From: Actinacidiphila yeochonensis CN732
Lineage (GTDB): Bacteria; Actinomycetota; Actinomycetes; Streptomycetales; Streptomycetaceae
Assembly: GCF_000745345.1 (NCBI RefSeq)
Contig: NZ_JQNR01000005.1
Location: forward strand, 4,402,001 to 4,466,000
DNA: 64,000 nucleotides
Direction: 5' to 3'
Part shown: positions 1 through 7,885 of the stretch, piece after piece
How the letters are laid out: the number at the start of each line of letters is the position of its first letter
Numbering within the stretch: position 1 is the stretch's first letter
Notes under the pieces: model-generated
Databases searched by the model: none
Seen by the model: only the letters and a program-made list of their open reading frames with translations
What the model was told of the DNA's origin: nothing
Translations under genes and position numbers: made by a program

Positions 1-256
1 GGGCCACGCCGACCCAGGTGACGCCTGCGACCGGGAGCACGGCGCCGGGAACCGTGAGGGACCGGGGGTGGACGGCGGCGCCTCCCACAGGGGTGTCCCC
101 GTCGAACGCGCCTATTGTGCGGTCCAGCTCGATGGTGGCGCGTTCGTTTGCGAGTTCCTCATCGGAGAGGTCACCGCCGTAGGTGTCAGTGACCATGCGG
201 GCCCAGATGTTGAACTCGCTGTCGCTGACGGGGCGGAGGATATAGGGATCAGTCAC
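1..256 (-). CDS. GNAT N-acetyltransferase, Eis-like, N-terminal part (runs off window edge)
   Basis: The minus strand reads from a GTG at 256 through the window edge with no stop (about 85 codons). The peptide begins VTDPYILRPVSDSEFN and later shows FDGDTPVGGAAVHPRSLTVPG followed by VAGVTWVGVAP, the pattern of the N-terminal half of Eis-type acetyltransferases just before the acetyl-CoA loop (established family pattern). Members acetylate amines with acetyl-CoA; the substrate here is unknown. GTG is chosen because an ATG slightly upstream is out of frame and stops at once; the ribosome site is weak. It lies 46 bp downstream of the DUF6262 gene and may belong to, or flank, the mobile-element debris. 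GC is lower than in neighbouring genes. Confidence 0.72.
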   Translation of the reverse strand, partial: MTDPYILRPVSDSEFNIWARMVTDTYGGDLSDEELANERATIELDRTIGAFDGDTPVGGAAVHPRSLTVPGAVLPVAGVTWVGVA

Positions 257-302
257 CGAGCCTGTGTAGTGGACATCGGGCCGAAGCGCGATCGAATTAT
301 CC

Positions 303-920
303 TCAAGGAAGCCGGTCTTGTCGGTCTGCGTGGTCATTGCTGGGCTCTTCGGTGAGTCGAGCCTCCAGATCCGCGACCCGGCGGTCCTGGAATCTGAGGT
401 TGGATCGGGCGGCCTTGAGGCGTTCGTCGAAGGATCGGTTGTCGGTGGTGAGCTGGCGAACGCGCTGTTTGAGGGTGGTGTTCTCGGCGGTGATCCGCTG
501 GATGGCTTCCTGGGTCCATTCGGCTTCCAAGTCGCGTACCTGGCCGAGTAGTTCGCCGATTCGGGTGCGCTGGGTGAGGATCTCGGCGTGGGCGGCTTTG
601 AGGGCGTCCTCGGCGTTCAGGGCCCGCTGACGCCAGGTCGCCTCGCGTGCCTCGTCCTGGTCGGTGACCATCTGGCTCCGTCGTTCGCCGGCTTCGGCCA
701 TCGCGGTGGCGACTGCGGCTCTGGCGTCGGGGTGGTCGTAGAGGAAGGTGCGGGACACGTTGGCGCGGCGGGCGACGGCGGCGACGCTGATCTGGGTCTT
801 CTCGCGGCGGAGCCGGGTGATGGCGTCGCGGACTCGTCCGAGGGCGGCGTCGGTGCTGCGGTGGCGGGCGGCCAGGGCGGGGGCCGTGCGCGCGTCGGGG
901 ACGGTGGTCGTCACGCGCAT
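303..920 (-). CDS. DUF6262 (TnpC-like) accessory protein of an integrase cassette
   Basis: A 205-aa protein starting at ATG 920, with AGGAG directly upstream; a longer frame-open extension exists but belongs to a different gene remnant. Residues about 40-70 (QISVAAVARRANVSRTFLYDHPD) form a TetR-like helix-turn-helix, followed from about 95 to 195 by a long predicted coiled coil. This is the DUF6262 layout, a family usually encoded after two tyrosine recombinases in actinobacterial elements and resembling TnpC of Tn554-type transposons (family knowledge). Here both recombinases are missing except for a tail that overlaps this start codon. The gene looks intact but orphaned. Exact role in recombination is inferred only. 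Confidence 0.78.
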   Translation of the reverse strand: MRVTTTVPDARTAPALAARHRSTDAALGRVRDAITRLRREKTQISVAAVARRANVSRTFLYDHPDARAAVATAMAEAGERRSQMVTDQDEAREATWRQRALNAEDALKAAHAEILTQRTRIGELLGQVRDLEAEWTQEAIQRITAENTTLKQRVRQLTTDNRSFDERLKAARSNLRFQDRRVADLEARLTEEPSNDHADRQDRLP

Positions 921-1003
921 TGCTCCTGTTCGTCGGTGGTGTCGTCGGCCTGGTCCTGCTCGTCGCCGGCGGCTGCCTCGGCGAGGTCGGCGGCTCGGAG
1001 TTG
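911..1003 (-). pseudogene. C-terminal tail of a tyrosine recombinase/integrase (remnant)
   Basis: One minus frame reads LRAADLAEAAAGDEQDQA then DDTTDEQEQCA and stops at 911, with the stop overlapping the ATG of the DUF6262 gene. Such an acidic tail with a short overlap is what the second integrase of these cassettes usually has ahead of DUF6262 (inference from family organisation). Upstream of about 1003 this frame no longer looks like protein; the coding signal jumps to the TnsA-like frame. The joint therefore looks like a deletion scar that removed most of the recombinase genes. The tail is too short to prove its origin. Confidence 0.42.
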
Positions 1004-1460
1004 CACAGACCTCCGCGGTGAACGCGAAGACCTCAGCGGCCTCCTCATCGACGAGACCCTCCGGCCGGACATCGACCACCACACCGGTGCCATCGGCCAG
1101 CCGAGCGAAGTAGTCCGGAGTGTGCTGACGATCCCGATCGCCATCCCACCAGGACAGGCAGAACGGCTGCGAGGCCAAGGCCACCACCGCAGGGTCGAAG
1201 TCCAGGGCCATCGCGGCATCCCGCTCGACCCACGACTCGTAACCCACCAGGTCACGCGAGGACGCCGCCCAGTACTCACCCGTGAAGTTCTTCTGCCCCT
1301 CGAACGCGATGAACCTCCTAACCGGGGCAGCACGCTCGAAGGGCTCGTCCCAGCAGCGGGCCAGTGACCCCAGCCGTCCGACCCCGTCGACGCCGACGAA
1401 ACCCACCTGCACGTCCGACACGTACTCCCATGCGGACCCCGACCTCACCGGCTCGCTCAC
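1003..1460 (-). pseudogene. TnsA-like transposase endonuclease, truncated
   Basis: Starts at GTG 1460 after GGGGGAGG (5-base spacing). About 150 residues match TnsA-like heteromeric transposase endonucleases of actinobacteria: AAPVRRFIAFEGQKNFTGEY, ESWVERDAAM (catalytic Glu region), HTPDYFARLADG (catalytic Asp) and VVVDVRPEG (the third active-site motif, Arg where Tn7 TnsA has Lys). After EVFAFTAEVC the frame becomes low-complexity Arg-rich sequence, so the C-terminal part is missing and TnsB/TnsC/TniQ partners are absent. The fragment runs into the integrase tail. In intact elements TnsA cuts the 5-prime ends of the transposon. Likely non-functional. Confidence 0.74.
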
Positions 1461-1574
1461 GGCCACCTCCCCCGACGCTCTCGCTGTCAGCGTCGGCCAC
1501 CCGAAACGCGGCCATGCCCCGGAGCCACAAGCCATCACCCCATCGAGCGACCACCCGTTCCGTACACCGTGAGA

Positions 1575-1621
1575 ACCAGATCACTTGAGACCACAAACGA
1601 ACCGGACCAGATCACCTGAGA
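1575..1621. repeat. Two direct 16-bp repeats upstream of the tnsA remnant
   Basis: ACCAGATCACTTGAGA at 1575-1590 and ACCAGATCACCTGAGA at 1606-1621 differ at one base and are 31 bp apart, just outside the 5-prime end of the TnsA-like fragment. Tn7-like elements carry several direct TnsB-binding repeats at each end, so this may be one surviving end. No matching inverted copy was found near the other side of the debris. Confidence 0.55.
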
Positions 1622-1690
1622 CAGGGGCCAGGTCGACGAAGGCAGGACAACATCCGCGCAGGTCGGAGGCTGTTGTCAGCCGATCGGTTC

Positions 1691-1714
1691 CGATATATCG
1701 TTGAGGTATCGCGA
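1691..1714 (+). promoter_or_regulatory. Candidate PadR operator
   Basis: CGATATATCG at 1691-1700 is a perfect 10-bp palindrome, followed by GTATCGCGA at 1706-1714. AT-rich palindromes of the ATATATCG type are typical autoregulatory targets of PadR-family repressors, and this one lies about 40 bp upstream of the padR start. Sequence plus position only. Confidence 0.5.
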
Positions 1715-1741
1715 AAGATCTACGAAAGAAGGAGCGACATC

Positions 1742-2389
1742 ATGCACTCCCACGGAAACGGACATGGACACGGCCCGGCGGACGCACACCCGCACGGGCA
1801 CCACGGACCCTGCGGCGGCGGCCCGCACGGGTGGGGCGAGCGGGACGGGCGCCGCGCGGCGTTCGGGCCGTTCGGGCCGCCCTTCGGCGGCGGCGGGCCG
1901 TTCGGCCCCGGCGGCGGACGGGGGCGCGGCGGGCCGCGCGGACGGGCCAGGCGCGGAGACGTGCGGGCCTCGATCCTGGCGCTGCTCAAGGACCGCCCGA
2001 TGCACGGCTACGAGATGATCCAGGAGATCGCCGAACGCAGCGGCGGCGCGTGGAAGCCCAGCCCCGGCTCGGTCTACCCGACGCTGCAGCTGCTGGAGGA
2101 CGAGAGCCTGATCGCCAGCGAGAGCGAGGGCGGCAAGAAGCTCTTCGCCCTCACCGACACCGGCCGCGCCGAGGCCGACGCCGGGCCCGAGGCGCCCTGG
2201 GAGGACGCCGGGCGCGGCGTCGACTGGGACGCGCTCAACGAGGTCAGGAAGGCCGGCGGGGGGCTGATCGAGGCGTTCCGCCAGGTGTGGGCCACCGGTA
2301 CGCCCGAGCAGCGCGAGCGTGCCCTCAAGGTGGTCAACGAGGCCCGCAAGCGGCTCTACCTGATCCTCGCCGACGAGGACGAGGGCTGA
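1742..2389 (+). CDS. PadR-family transcriptional regulator with His/Gly-rich N-terminus
   Basis: A 215-aa protein starting at ATG 1742 behind AAGGAG; an earlier in-frame ATG at 1673 would include the operator and is disfavoured. Residues about 75-150 hold the PadR winged helix: RASILALLKDRPMHGYEMIQEI, then SPGSVYPTLQLLEDE and KLFALTDTGR, followed by a C-terminal helical region that mediates dimerisation. The first 70 residues are unusual: repeated His-Gly (MHSHGNGHGHG, HPHGHHG) and Phe-Gly-Pro runs, suggesting metal sensing or disorder. It faces a LacI gene tail-to-tail across a strong terminator. Probably autoregulated through the palindrome upstream; no obvious local target. Confidence 0.85.
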   Translation: MHSHGNGHGHGPADAHPHGHHGPCGGGPHGWGERDGRRAAFGPFGPPFGGGGPFGPGGGRGRGGPRGRARRGDVRASILALLKDRPMHGYEMIQEIAERSGGAWKPSPGSVYPTLQLLEDESLIASESEGGKKLFALTDTGRAEADAGPEAPWEDAGRGVDWDALNEVRKAGGGLIEAFRQVWATGTPEQRERALKVVNEARKRLYLILADEDEG

Positions 2390-2439
2390 AGCAGCCCGCC
2401 GGGGCTGCCGGGACCGCCCGGCTGTCCCCGACCCGCCAC

Positions 2440-2479
2440 GGCCCCGCTGTACGCCGCACCGAGCGCGTACGGCGGGGCC
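2440..2479. terminator. Bidirectional hairpin terminator
   Basis: Arms 2440-2454 and 2465-2479 pair over 15 bp with one G-U, enclosing a 10-nt loop. It lies between the convergent padR and lacI genes, as expected of a shared rho-independent-type terminator lacking a U-tract. Confidence 0.75.
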
Positions 2480-2551
2480 GCGTCACGCCCGCGTCATGCC
2501 CGCGCGGACATCGGCCCGCGCACCCGGGACCCGGTCCCGGTGCCGCCCGCC

Positions 2552-3595
2552 CTACCTGCGCGGCCCGCTGGAGCCGCGCACCAGCAGCCGCGTCGGCACG
2601 ATCCGCGGCGGCTCCGGCGCGGGCTCCGGCTCCCGCCGCCCCGCCGAGGGCCCCGCGTCGAGCAGATCCCGCAGCGCCGCCACCGCGGCCTCGCCGAGCG
2701 CGCGCTGGTCCTGCGCCACCGTGGACAGCGCCGGCCGGACCAGCGAGGCCGCGTCGATGTCGTCGAAGCCCACCACCGACAGGTCGCCGGGGACGGTGAG
2801 CCCCGCGTCCGCGGCGGCGTGCATCGCCCCGATCGCCATCTGGTCGCCCGCGGCGAAGATGGCCGTCGGCGGTTCGGGCAGCGCCAGCAGCCGCCGACCG
2901 GCGGCCTCCCCGCTGGCCAGGAAGAAGTCCCCCTCCACCACGTACTCCTCCGGCACGCCGAGCCCCAGGGCCGCGCACGCCCGCCGGTAGCCGGCCAGCC
3001 GCTCCGCGGCCGGCGGCAGGTGCAGCGGCCCGGTCACCGTGGCGATCCGGCGGTGCCCCAGGTCGTACAGGTGCCGTACGGCCGCCTCCGCGCCGGCGGC
3101 GTTGTCGGAGCTGACGCGGACGGTGAGCGGACCGGTGTAGGAGGTGTCGATGCCGGCGCACGGCACCGTCGAGGCGGCCAGCGTGCGCAGGCAGTGGTCG
3201 TCCGGGGGAGTGGTCAGCATGATCACGCCCTCCAGGTTGTGCCGCCGCACCGCCTGCACGTAGGCGGTGTCGGGCTCGTGCGGGGCCGCCGTGGTGAGCA
3301 GCATCAGGTGGTAGTCGGCCTCGGACAGGGCCGCGCGCACCGCGGTCAGCAGCCCCAGCAGGAACGGGTTGTGCAGCCCGCGCGCCTCCTGCCCGCTGTC
3401 CCAGATCAGTCCGATGGTGTCCGAGCGCCTGCGGACCAGCGTGCGGGCCGGCTCGTTGGGGGCGTAGCCGAGTTCGCTCGCCAGCCGGCGTATCCGCGCG
3501 CGGGTGGCCTCGCTGACCTCGGCCCGGTCGTTGAGCGCCCGGGAGACCGTCGCGGTCGACACCCCGCTGCGGCGGGCGAGTTCGCGGATGTTCAC
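2552..3595 (-). CDS. LacI-family transcriptional regulator
   Basis: A 347-aa protein from GTG 3595 (VNIRELARRSGVSTATVSRALNDR), chosen because the LacI helix-turn-helix begins there; the open frame upstream is not family-like. Residues 1-55 are the DNA-binding and hinge region. The rest is a periplasmic-binding-protein-like effector domain ending GDLSVVGFDDIDAASLVRPALSTVAQDQ, the standard LacI C-terminal signature. It should bind a sugar and repress transport or catabolic genes, but no sugar genes adjoin it, so the target is unknown. A 23-bp inverted repeat lies 65 bp upstream and could be its own operator. Confidence 0.88.
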   Translation of the reverse strand: MNIRELARRSGVSTATVSRALNDRAEVSEATRARIRRLASELGYAPNEPARTLVRRRSDTIGLIWDSGQEARGLHNPFLLGLLTAVRAALSEADYHLMLLTTAAPHEPDTAYVQAVRRHNLEGVIMLTTPPDDHCLRTLAASTVPCAGIDTSYTGPLTVRVSSDNAAGAEAAVRHLYDLGHRRIATVTGPLHLPPAAERLAGYRRACAALGLGVPEEYVVEGDFFLASGEAAGRRLLALPEPPTAIFAAGDQMAIGAMHAAADAGLTVPGDLSVVGFDDIDAASLVRPALSTVAQDQRALGEAAVAALRDLLDAGPSAGRREPEPAPEPPRIVPTRLLVRGSSGPRR

Positions 3596-4202
3596 ACAAG
3601 ACCCGTTCTGCGTGATCGGACACGGACGGCGGCACCCGGCGCGTGACGCTCTGGGGCAAGCGTGCGCCAAAACGGCGCACGCGTACAGCCTTGACGGTCG
3701 CAGAGATCCCGAGCGGGGATTCCGGCCGGTCGGGACGTTCACGGCATCCGCCGGTCGCCCGCACGGGGAACCGCCCCGTGAGGGAACGGAGTTCCTCGCG
3801 GTTCTCGGCAGTCTCGGCCGCCGAGCGCACCCGTGAGCACGGCGCAGCCCGGCGCGGGACGTCGCCGACTCCGGTGCCGGAGCCGGTGGCCTGGTGTGCC
3901 GGTGTACGTCGTCGAAGCGGTCCGGCGACGTACTCGCGCACGGTCACGCGGGGCGTGCCGCCGATCGCCCCTGCACCCCACCACAGGGCCCGGCATCACC
4001 GGCGGCACCGGCGGCAACCGCGGTTCCGGGCCGGGTCCGGGCGGGCTCCGGGCGGGTCGTACCGCCCGGGACCGGCCGTTGTGCGGTGGGATGGGAGCGC
4101 GAGGCCCGCCCCGCCGCCCCGCCGCCCGGAACAGGGACGGTGGGCTGGATCGGGGGGACCGGGCCGGAAGTGATCGGGCGAGCGGAACGGAAGGCGGGAC
4201 AC
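3596..4202. other. 607-bp intergenic region
   Basis: Spacer between the divergent lacI and PdxH-like genes. Open frames here lack protein-like composition. It contains a 9-bp-arm inverted repeat at 3660-3682 and a weaker 8-bp one (GTACGTCG 3904-3911 with CGACGTAC 3926-3933). Nothing else recognised. Confidence 0.5.
3660..3682. promoter_or_regulatory. Inverted repeat, possible LacI operator
   Basis: GCGTGCGCC at 3660-3668 and GGCGCACGC at 3674-3682 are perfect inverted arms around AAAAC. It sits 65 bp upstream of the lacI GTG, suitable for autoregulation; it could also be only a hairpin. Confidence 0.4.
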
Positions 4203-5006
4203 GTGGCCGGCAGGCACGACGGCGGAGCACCGGACGACGCGCGGCGGCGGAGGGCGGCCGGGCCGGCGGCAGGCGTAACGGCCCGGGCCGCCGCCTCCGG
4301 GGGCGGAGCCGGCGTACGGCCGGCCGGCGACCGGGCGCCGGACGAGGCACTGCTCGCCAAGGCGCGGGCCGCGCCCGTCCTGGCCGGCCCGCTGCCGTCC
4401 TTCGACCCGCGCACCGCGCCCGCCTCCCCCGGTGACCTGTTCGCCGCCTGGCTGGAGCAGGCCCTGGACGACGGGGTGCCCGAGCCGCACGTCATGACGC
4501 TCAGCACCGCCTCGGCCGACGCCGTCCCGGATGCCCGGGTGCTGGTGCTGCGCGGCATCGACACCGCGGCCTGCGCCTACGCCTTCGCCACCGACACGCG
4601 CAGCCCGAAGGCGGCCGACCTCGCCGCCAACCCGAGAGCGGCGCTCAGCTGGTACTGGCCCGCGCACGGACGCCAGATCCGGATGGCCGGGCGGGTCGAG
4701 GTCCGCGGCCCCGAGGCGACCCGGCGCGACTTCCTCGGGCGCGGCCCGCACGCTCGCGCCGCCGCCTTCGCCGGACCGATGAGCGCGCCGCTGGCCGGGC
4801 CCGAGGAGTACGAACGCGCCATGGCGGAGGCGCGCGGCACCGTAGCCGCCGAGCCGGAGCGGGTGCCGGCCACCCACGTGCTGTACCAACTGCGCGCCGA
4901 ACGGGCGGAGTTCTGGCAGGCCGACCCGCCCCGGTTCCACCTGCGCCTGCGCTATACCAGGGACGCCGCCACGGACGCGTGGGACCGCGACCTGCTCTGG
5001 CCCTGA
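4203..5006 (+). CDS. Pyridoxamine 5'-phosphate oxidase (PdxH-like)
   Basis: A 267-aa protein starting at GTG 4203 behind GGAAGG. After about 50 Arg/Ala-rich residues it follows the PNP oxidase pattern: VLVLRGIDTAACAYAFATDTRSPKAADLAANPRAALSWYW, then GRQIRMAGRVEVRG, and a C-terminal dimerisation segment AEFWQADPPRFHLRLRY with WDRDLLWP at the end. These regions bind FMN and PLP in the family, which oxidises pyridoxine or pyridoxamine 5'-phosphate to PLP. The extended N-terminus is longer than in classical PdxH (about 215-230 aa). It stands alone; a MocR/PdxR-type regulator and two other split-barrel proteins lie within 4 kb, hinting at a vitamin B6 theme. Confidence 0.8.
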   Translation: MAGRHDGGAPDDARRRRAAGPAAGVTARAAASGGGAGVRPAGDRAPDEALLAKARAAPVLAGPLPSFDPRTAPASPGDLFAAWLEQALDDGVPEPHVMTLSTASADAVPDARVLVLRGIDTAACAYAFATDTRSPKAADLAANPRAALSWYWPAHGRQIRMAGRVEVRGPEATRRDFLGRGPHARAAAFAGPMSAPLAGPEEYERAMAEARGTVAAEPERVPATHVLYQLRAERAEFWQADPPRFHLRLRYTRDAATDAWDRDLLWP

Positions 5007-5373
5007 ACCGCCGCCGCGCGGCGGGCCGGCGTCGGCGGTGCGGCGGCTCCGAGCACCGTCCGCCGACCCGTGAGCCCGGCTGCCGGCCCCGCGAGCCCCG
5101 CCCGCAGCCGCCCGCCCCGCCTGCCCGCCTGCCTGCCCGCCCGCCCCGCCTCGGCGGAGGCGCCAAGGGAGCTGACCGCACGCGGGGTTGACGGGAGCCG
5201 CTACGGTGGGGGCGTGCACGCGACGGTCCTTTCGCCTCCCGCCGCCTGACAGGCGGGCGGCGCGCAGCTGATCGGTGCCGGAGGTGAGGCCGAGGCCCGG
5301 CCACCCCCGGCGGTGCGGCGCTGCCCGCAGACGGTGACGTCCGACTCCGACTCACCCTTCGCGGGAGACCCCC
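5007..5373. other. 367-bp intergenic leader region of the EamA gene
   Basis: Holds a perfect inverted repeat CCGCCTG-A-CAGGCGG at 5242-5256 and an 11-codon GTG mini-frame at 5214-5249 whose stop falls in that repeat. The composition suggests an untranslated leader, but no recognised riboswitch fold was identified. Confidence 0.35.
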
Positions 5374-6477
5374 TTGTCGCACCAGCACGTTCAGCCTGCC
5401 CAGGCACCCCGTCCCGTCGCACCGGCCGCGCCCGACCCTGGTGCCGCCGAGCGGACACCGCCGAACCGGGCCACGACGGTCCGGGCACTGCTCTACGTCC
5501 TCGCCGCCGCCACGTCCTGGGGCACCGCCGGCGCCGCGGCGTCGCTCCTGTACCGGAGCAGCGGCCTCAGCCCGCTCGCCCTGACCTTCTGGCGTGCCGC
5601 CGGCGGATTCGTCCTGCTGCTGGCCGTTCGCGCGCTGCGGCCCGCCGCCCGCCGTAGCGGCCCTGCCGGCCCAACCTGCCCAACCTGCCCATCCGGTCCT
5701 TCCGGCTGCTCCGGCCCGGACGCGCCGGGGCGGCGGCGCCGAGCCGTCCTGCACACCGCGGCGACCGGCGCGGGGCTGACGCTCTTCCAGGCCGCCTACT
5801 TCTGCGCCGTCCAGGCCACCGGCCTCGCGGTGGCCACCGTGGTGACGCTGGGCTCTGCGCCGATGATGATCGCCCTGGCCGCGCGGCCGGCCATGGGCGA
5901 GCGGCTGGGCCGCGGCGGCGCGGCCGCGGTGGCCGGTGCGGCGGCCGGACTGGCCGTCCTGGTCCTCGGTGGCGGGGGCGCCGGAGTACGGCCGGCGGGT
6001 GTGGGGCTGGCCCTGCTGTCGGCCGCCGGCTACGCGGGCGTCACCCTGCTCACCCGCTGGCACGGGCGGGCGGGCACCGCCGGCGACCCGCTGGAGACCT
6101 CGCTGCGCGCCTTCGGCGTGTGCGCGCTGGTGCTGCTGCCGGTCGCCTGCGCCCAGGGGCCGCTGCCGCACGCGGCGCACCTGGGCCGCACCCTGCTGCT
6201 CCTCGGCTACCTGGCGTCGGTGCCGACCGCGGTGGGGTACGCCCTGTACTTCGCCGGAGCCGCCGTGCTGCGGGCCGCGACGGTCTCCGTGGTGGCGCTG
6301 GCCGAGCCGGTCTCGGCGGCCGGGATCGCCGTCGCGCTGCTCGGGGAGCGGCTCACCCCGGCCACCGTCGCCGGGACGTCGATGCTGCTGGCCGCCGTGG
6401 CCTGCCTGGCCTGGCAGGAACTGCGCCAGGGCGGGCAGGACCAGGCAGGACCGGGGGCGGCCGCGTCAGTCGCGTGA
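5374..6477 (+). CDS. EamA/DMT-family transporter
   Basis: A 367-aa integral membrane protein starting at TTG 5374 (GGGAG upstream). About ten hydrophobic segments fall into two EamA halves: one from about 38 to 195 ([23 protein letters not shown] at its start) and one from about 208 to 350, ending [29 protein letters not shown], the EamA signature. A cytoplasmic-loop insertion at about 90-125 is rich in Pro, Gly, Ser and Cys, encoded by CTG/TCC repeats. Such transporters export metabolites such as amino acids or nucleosides; the substrate is unknown. Its stop overlaps the convergent PaiB gene by 12 bp. Confidence 0.85.
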   Translation: MSHQHVQPAQAPRPVAPAAPDPGAAERTPPNRATTVRALLYVLAAATSWGTAGAAASLLYRSSGLSPLALTFWRAAGGFVLLLAVRALRPAARRSGPAGPTCPTCPSGPSGCSGPDAPGRRRRAVLHTAATGAGLTLFQAAYFCAVQATGLAVATVVTLGSAPMMIALAARPAMGERLGRGGAAAVAGAAAGLAVLVLGGGGAGVRPAGVGLALLSAAGYAGVTLLTRWHGRAGTAGDPLETSLRAFGVCALVLLPVACAQGPLPHAAHLGRTLLLLGYLASVPTAVGYALYFAGAAVLRAATVSVVALAEPVSAAGIAVALLGERLTPATVAGTSMLLAAVACLAWQELRQGGQDQAGPGAAASVA

Positions 6478-7110
6478 CAGTTGCCGCAACTGGTTGCGCA
6501 GGGCGCCCTGGTCGCCGGGGGCGCCCCGCTCGGCGAGCAGGCCGGAGACCCGGTGGCGTACCGGCTCCGGCTTGTTCGCGCCGAACTTGAACTTAGCCCG
6601 CACCTCGGTGACCTCGATCCGCACCCCTCGCAGGCCCGGCAGCATCCGGCCGAACGGCTCGGTGCCGGGCGCCACGGGGGCGGTGCCGCCCTCCGGCTGG
6701 AAGTGCGCGGTCTGCCGGCGCAGCAGCTCCGCCTTCTCCTCCGGGTCGTCCACCACCGCGGCCGTGCCGAGGAGTTGGACGGCGGCGTAGAAGCTCGTCG
6801 GCGTGCCGTGCTCTGGCGGGGCGTCCACCGGGGCGTGCCAGGGACCGGGGACGAACGCGTAGTCGTCGACGACGCTCAGCGTCACCCGGGGCGCGGCCGC
6901 CAACGCGGCCCACAGCGGGTTGGGCCGCGCCAGGTGGAGCAGCACCTCGCCGAGCCGTCCGGGTTCCGGATCGTAGAGGAAGTGCGCCGGCTGGACGAAC
7001 GGGGGCTCGCCGTCGAGGCCGTTGACGGCGAGCTGCCCGAAGTCGTGGGCGGCCAGCCAGGCGCGCCACTCGGCGTCGTCGGCCGCCGCGTCCCAGGGGT
7101 GGATCAGCAC
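6466..7110 (-). CDS. PaiB-type FMN-binding negative transcriptional regulator
   Basis: A 214-aa protein from GTG 7110 ([15 protein letters not shown]). It shows the PaiB layout: [52 protein letters not shown] and a C-terminal [24 protein letters not shown], equivalent to the conserved KLSQN-type motif that ends the family. The fold is the split-barrel FMN-binding type. In Bacillus PaiB affects protease and sporulation gene expression; the role in actinobacteria is unclear. The start overlaps the stop of the upstream flavin-type gene (GTGCTGA), so the two are translationally coupled. Confidence 0.8.
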   Translation of the reverse strand: MLIHPWDAAADDAEWRAWLAAHDFGQLAVNGLDGEPPFVQPAHFLYDPEPGRLGEVLLHLARPNPLWAALAAAPRVTLSVVDDYAFVPGPWHAPVDAPPEHGTPTSFYAAVQLLGTAAVVDDPEEKAELLRRQTAHFQPEGGTAPVAPGTEPFGRMLPGLRGVRIEVTEVRAKFKFGANKPEPVRHRVSGLLAERGAPGDQGALRNQLRQLSRD

Positions 7111-7859
7111 GCCGCACCCGCCGTCCGCCGGGCCCGGGAATGCGCACCGGACGGCAGGTAGGCGGGGGCCTCGACGCGCGGGCCGCGGTCGGAGGGTACG
7201 ACGGCACCGTAGAACGGTGTGACGGGCACGACGCCCGCCCAGTGCGGGAGTCCGACGTCCTCGGGGTCGTCGTTGGGGCCGCCGGTACGGACCTTCGCCG
7301 AGACCTCCCGCAGGTCCAGCCGGACCACCGCGGTGGCCGCCAGCTCCCTGCGGTTGCCCGGACGGGAGTCGGCGGCGCGGCCCGGCACCACCTGGTCCAC
7401 GATCGCGTCCAGCGCCGTCGCCCGCTCGGCGGGGTCGGTGACCTCGTGGGCGAGGCCGTGCACCATCACGCAGCGGTAGTTGACCGAGTGGTGGAAGGCG
7501 CTCTTGGCGAGCACCAGCCCGTCGACGTGGGTCACGGTCAGGCACACCGGCCGGCCCTCGCCGCCGGCGCCGCCCGCGTCCCGTACGGCCCGGGAGCCGG
7601 TCGAGCCGTGCACGTAGAGCCGCTCGCCGACGCGGGCGTACAGCGTGGGCACCACGACCGGCGCGCCGTCGCGGACGAACCCGAGGTGGCACAGGTAGCC
7701 GTCGTCCAGGACGGCGTGCACCAGAGCCCGGTCGTAGGAGACGCGCTGCCGGGCGCGGGTGGGGTCGGTCCGGCCGCTGGGCGGGTAGCCAGGGGGGTCG
7801 TCACCCGCGCTCCCGGGGGCAGGTGCGGGAGCGGTCGGCGTGGTGGGGGACGAGTCCAT
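7104..7859 (-). CDS. Pyridoxamine 5'-phosphate oxidase family protein (nitroreductase NimA-like)
   Basis: A 251-aa protein from ATG 7859. After about 40 Pro-rich residues it matches the Nim/PNPOx-like family: RQRVSYDRALVHAVLDDGYLCHLGFV, VVVPTLYARVGERLYVHGS, LVLAKSAFHHSVNYRCVMVHG and a C-terminal HWAGVVPVTPFYGAVVPSDR. The split barrel binds a flavin; members are linked to nitro-compound reduction, but physiological substrates are mostly unknown. It begins 26 bp from the divergent MocR regulator and overlaps the downstream PaiB gene by 7 bp, so the two likely form an operon controlled by that regulator. Confidence 0.82.
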   Translation of the reverse strand: MDSSPTTPTAPAPAPGSAGDDPPGYPPSGRTDPTRARQRVSYDRALVHAVLDDGYLCHLGFVRDGAPVVVPTLYARVGERLYVHGSTGSRAVRDAGGAGGEGRPVCLTVTHVDGLVLAKSAFHHSVNYRCVMVHGLAHEVTDPAERATALDAIVDQVVPGRAADSRPGNRRELAATAVVRLDLREVSAKVRTGGPNDDPEDVGLPHWAGVVPVTPFYGAVVPSDRGPRVEAPAYLPSGAHSRARRTAGAAC

Positions 7860-7871
7860 TGCGCCATCCTT

Positions 7872-7883
7872 TGCACTAGTGCA
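7872..7883. promoter_or_regulatory. Palindromic operator between divergent flavin-protein and MocR genes
   Basis: TGCACTAGTGCA is a perfect 12-bp palindrome in the 26-bp gap between starts 7859 and 7886; CATAAT at its right edge could serve as a -10 element. A dimeric MocR/PdxR regulator bound here would control both promoters. Confidence 0.68.
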
Positions 7884-7885
7884 TA

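Noticed and set aside
5161-5210. TTGACG with TACGGT as a promoter
   Set aside because: Spacing is only 8 bp.
5214-5249. 11-codon upstream frame before the EamA gene as an attenuation peptide
   Set aside because: No run of regulatory codons and no clear alternative hairpins; could be chance.
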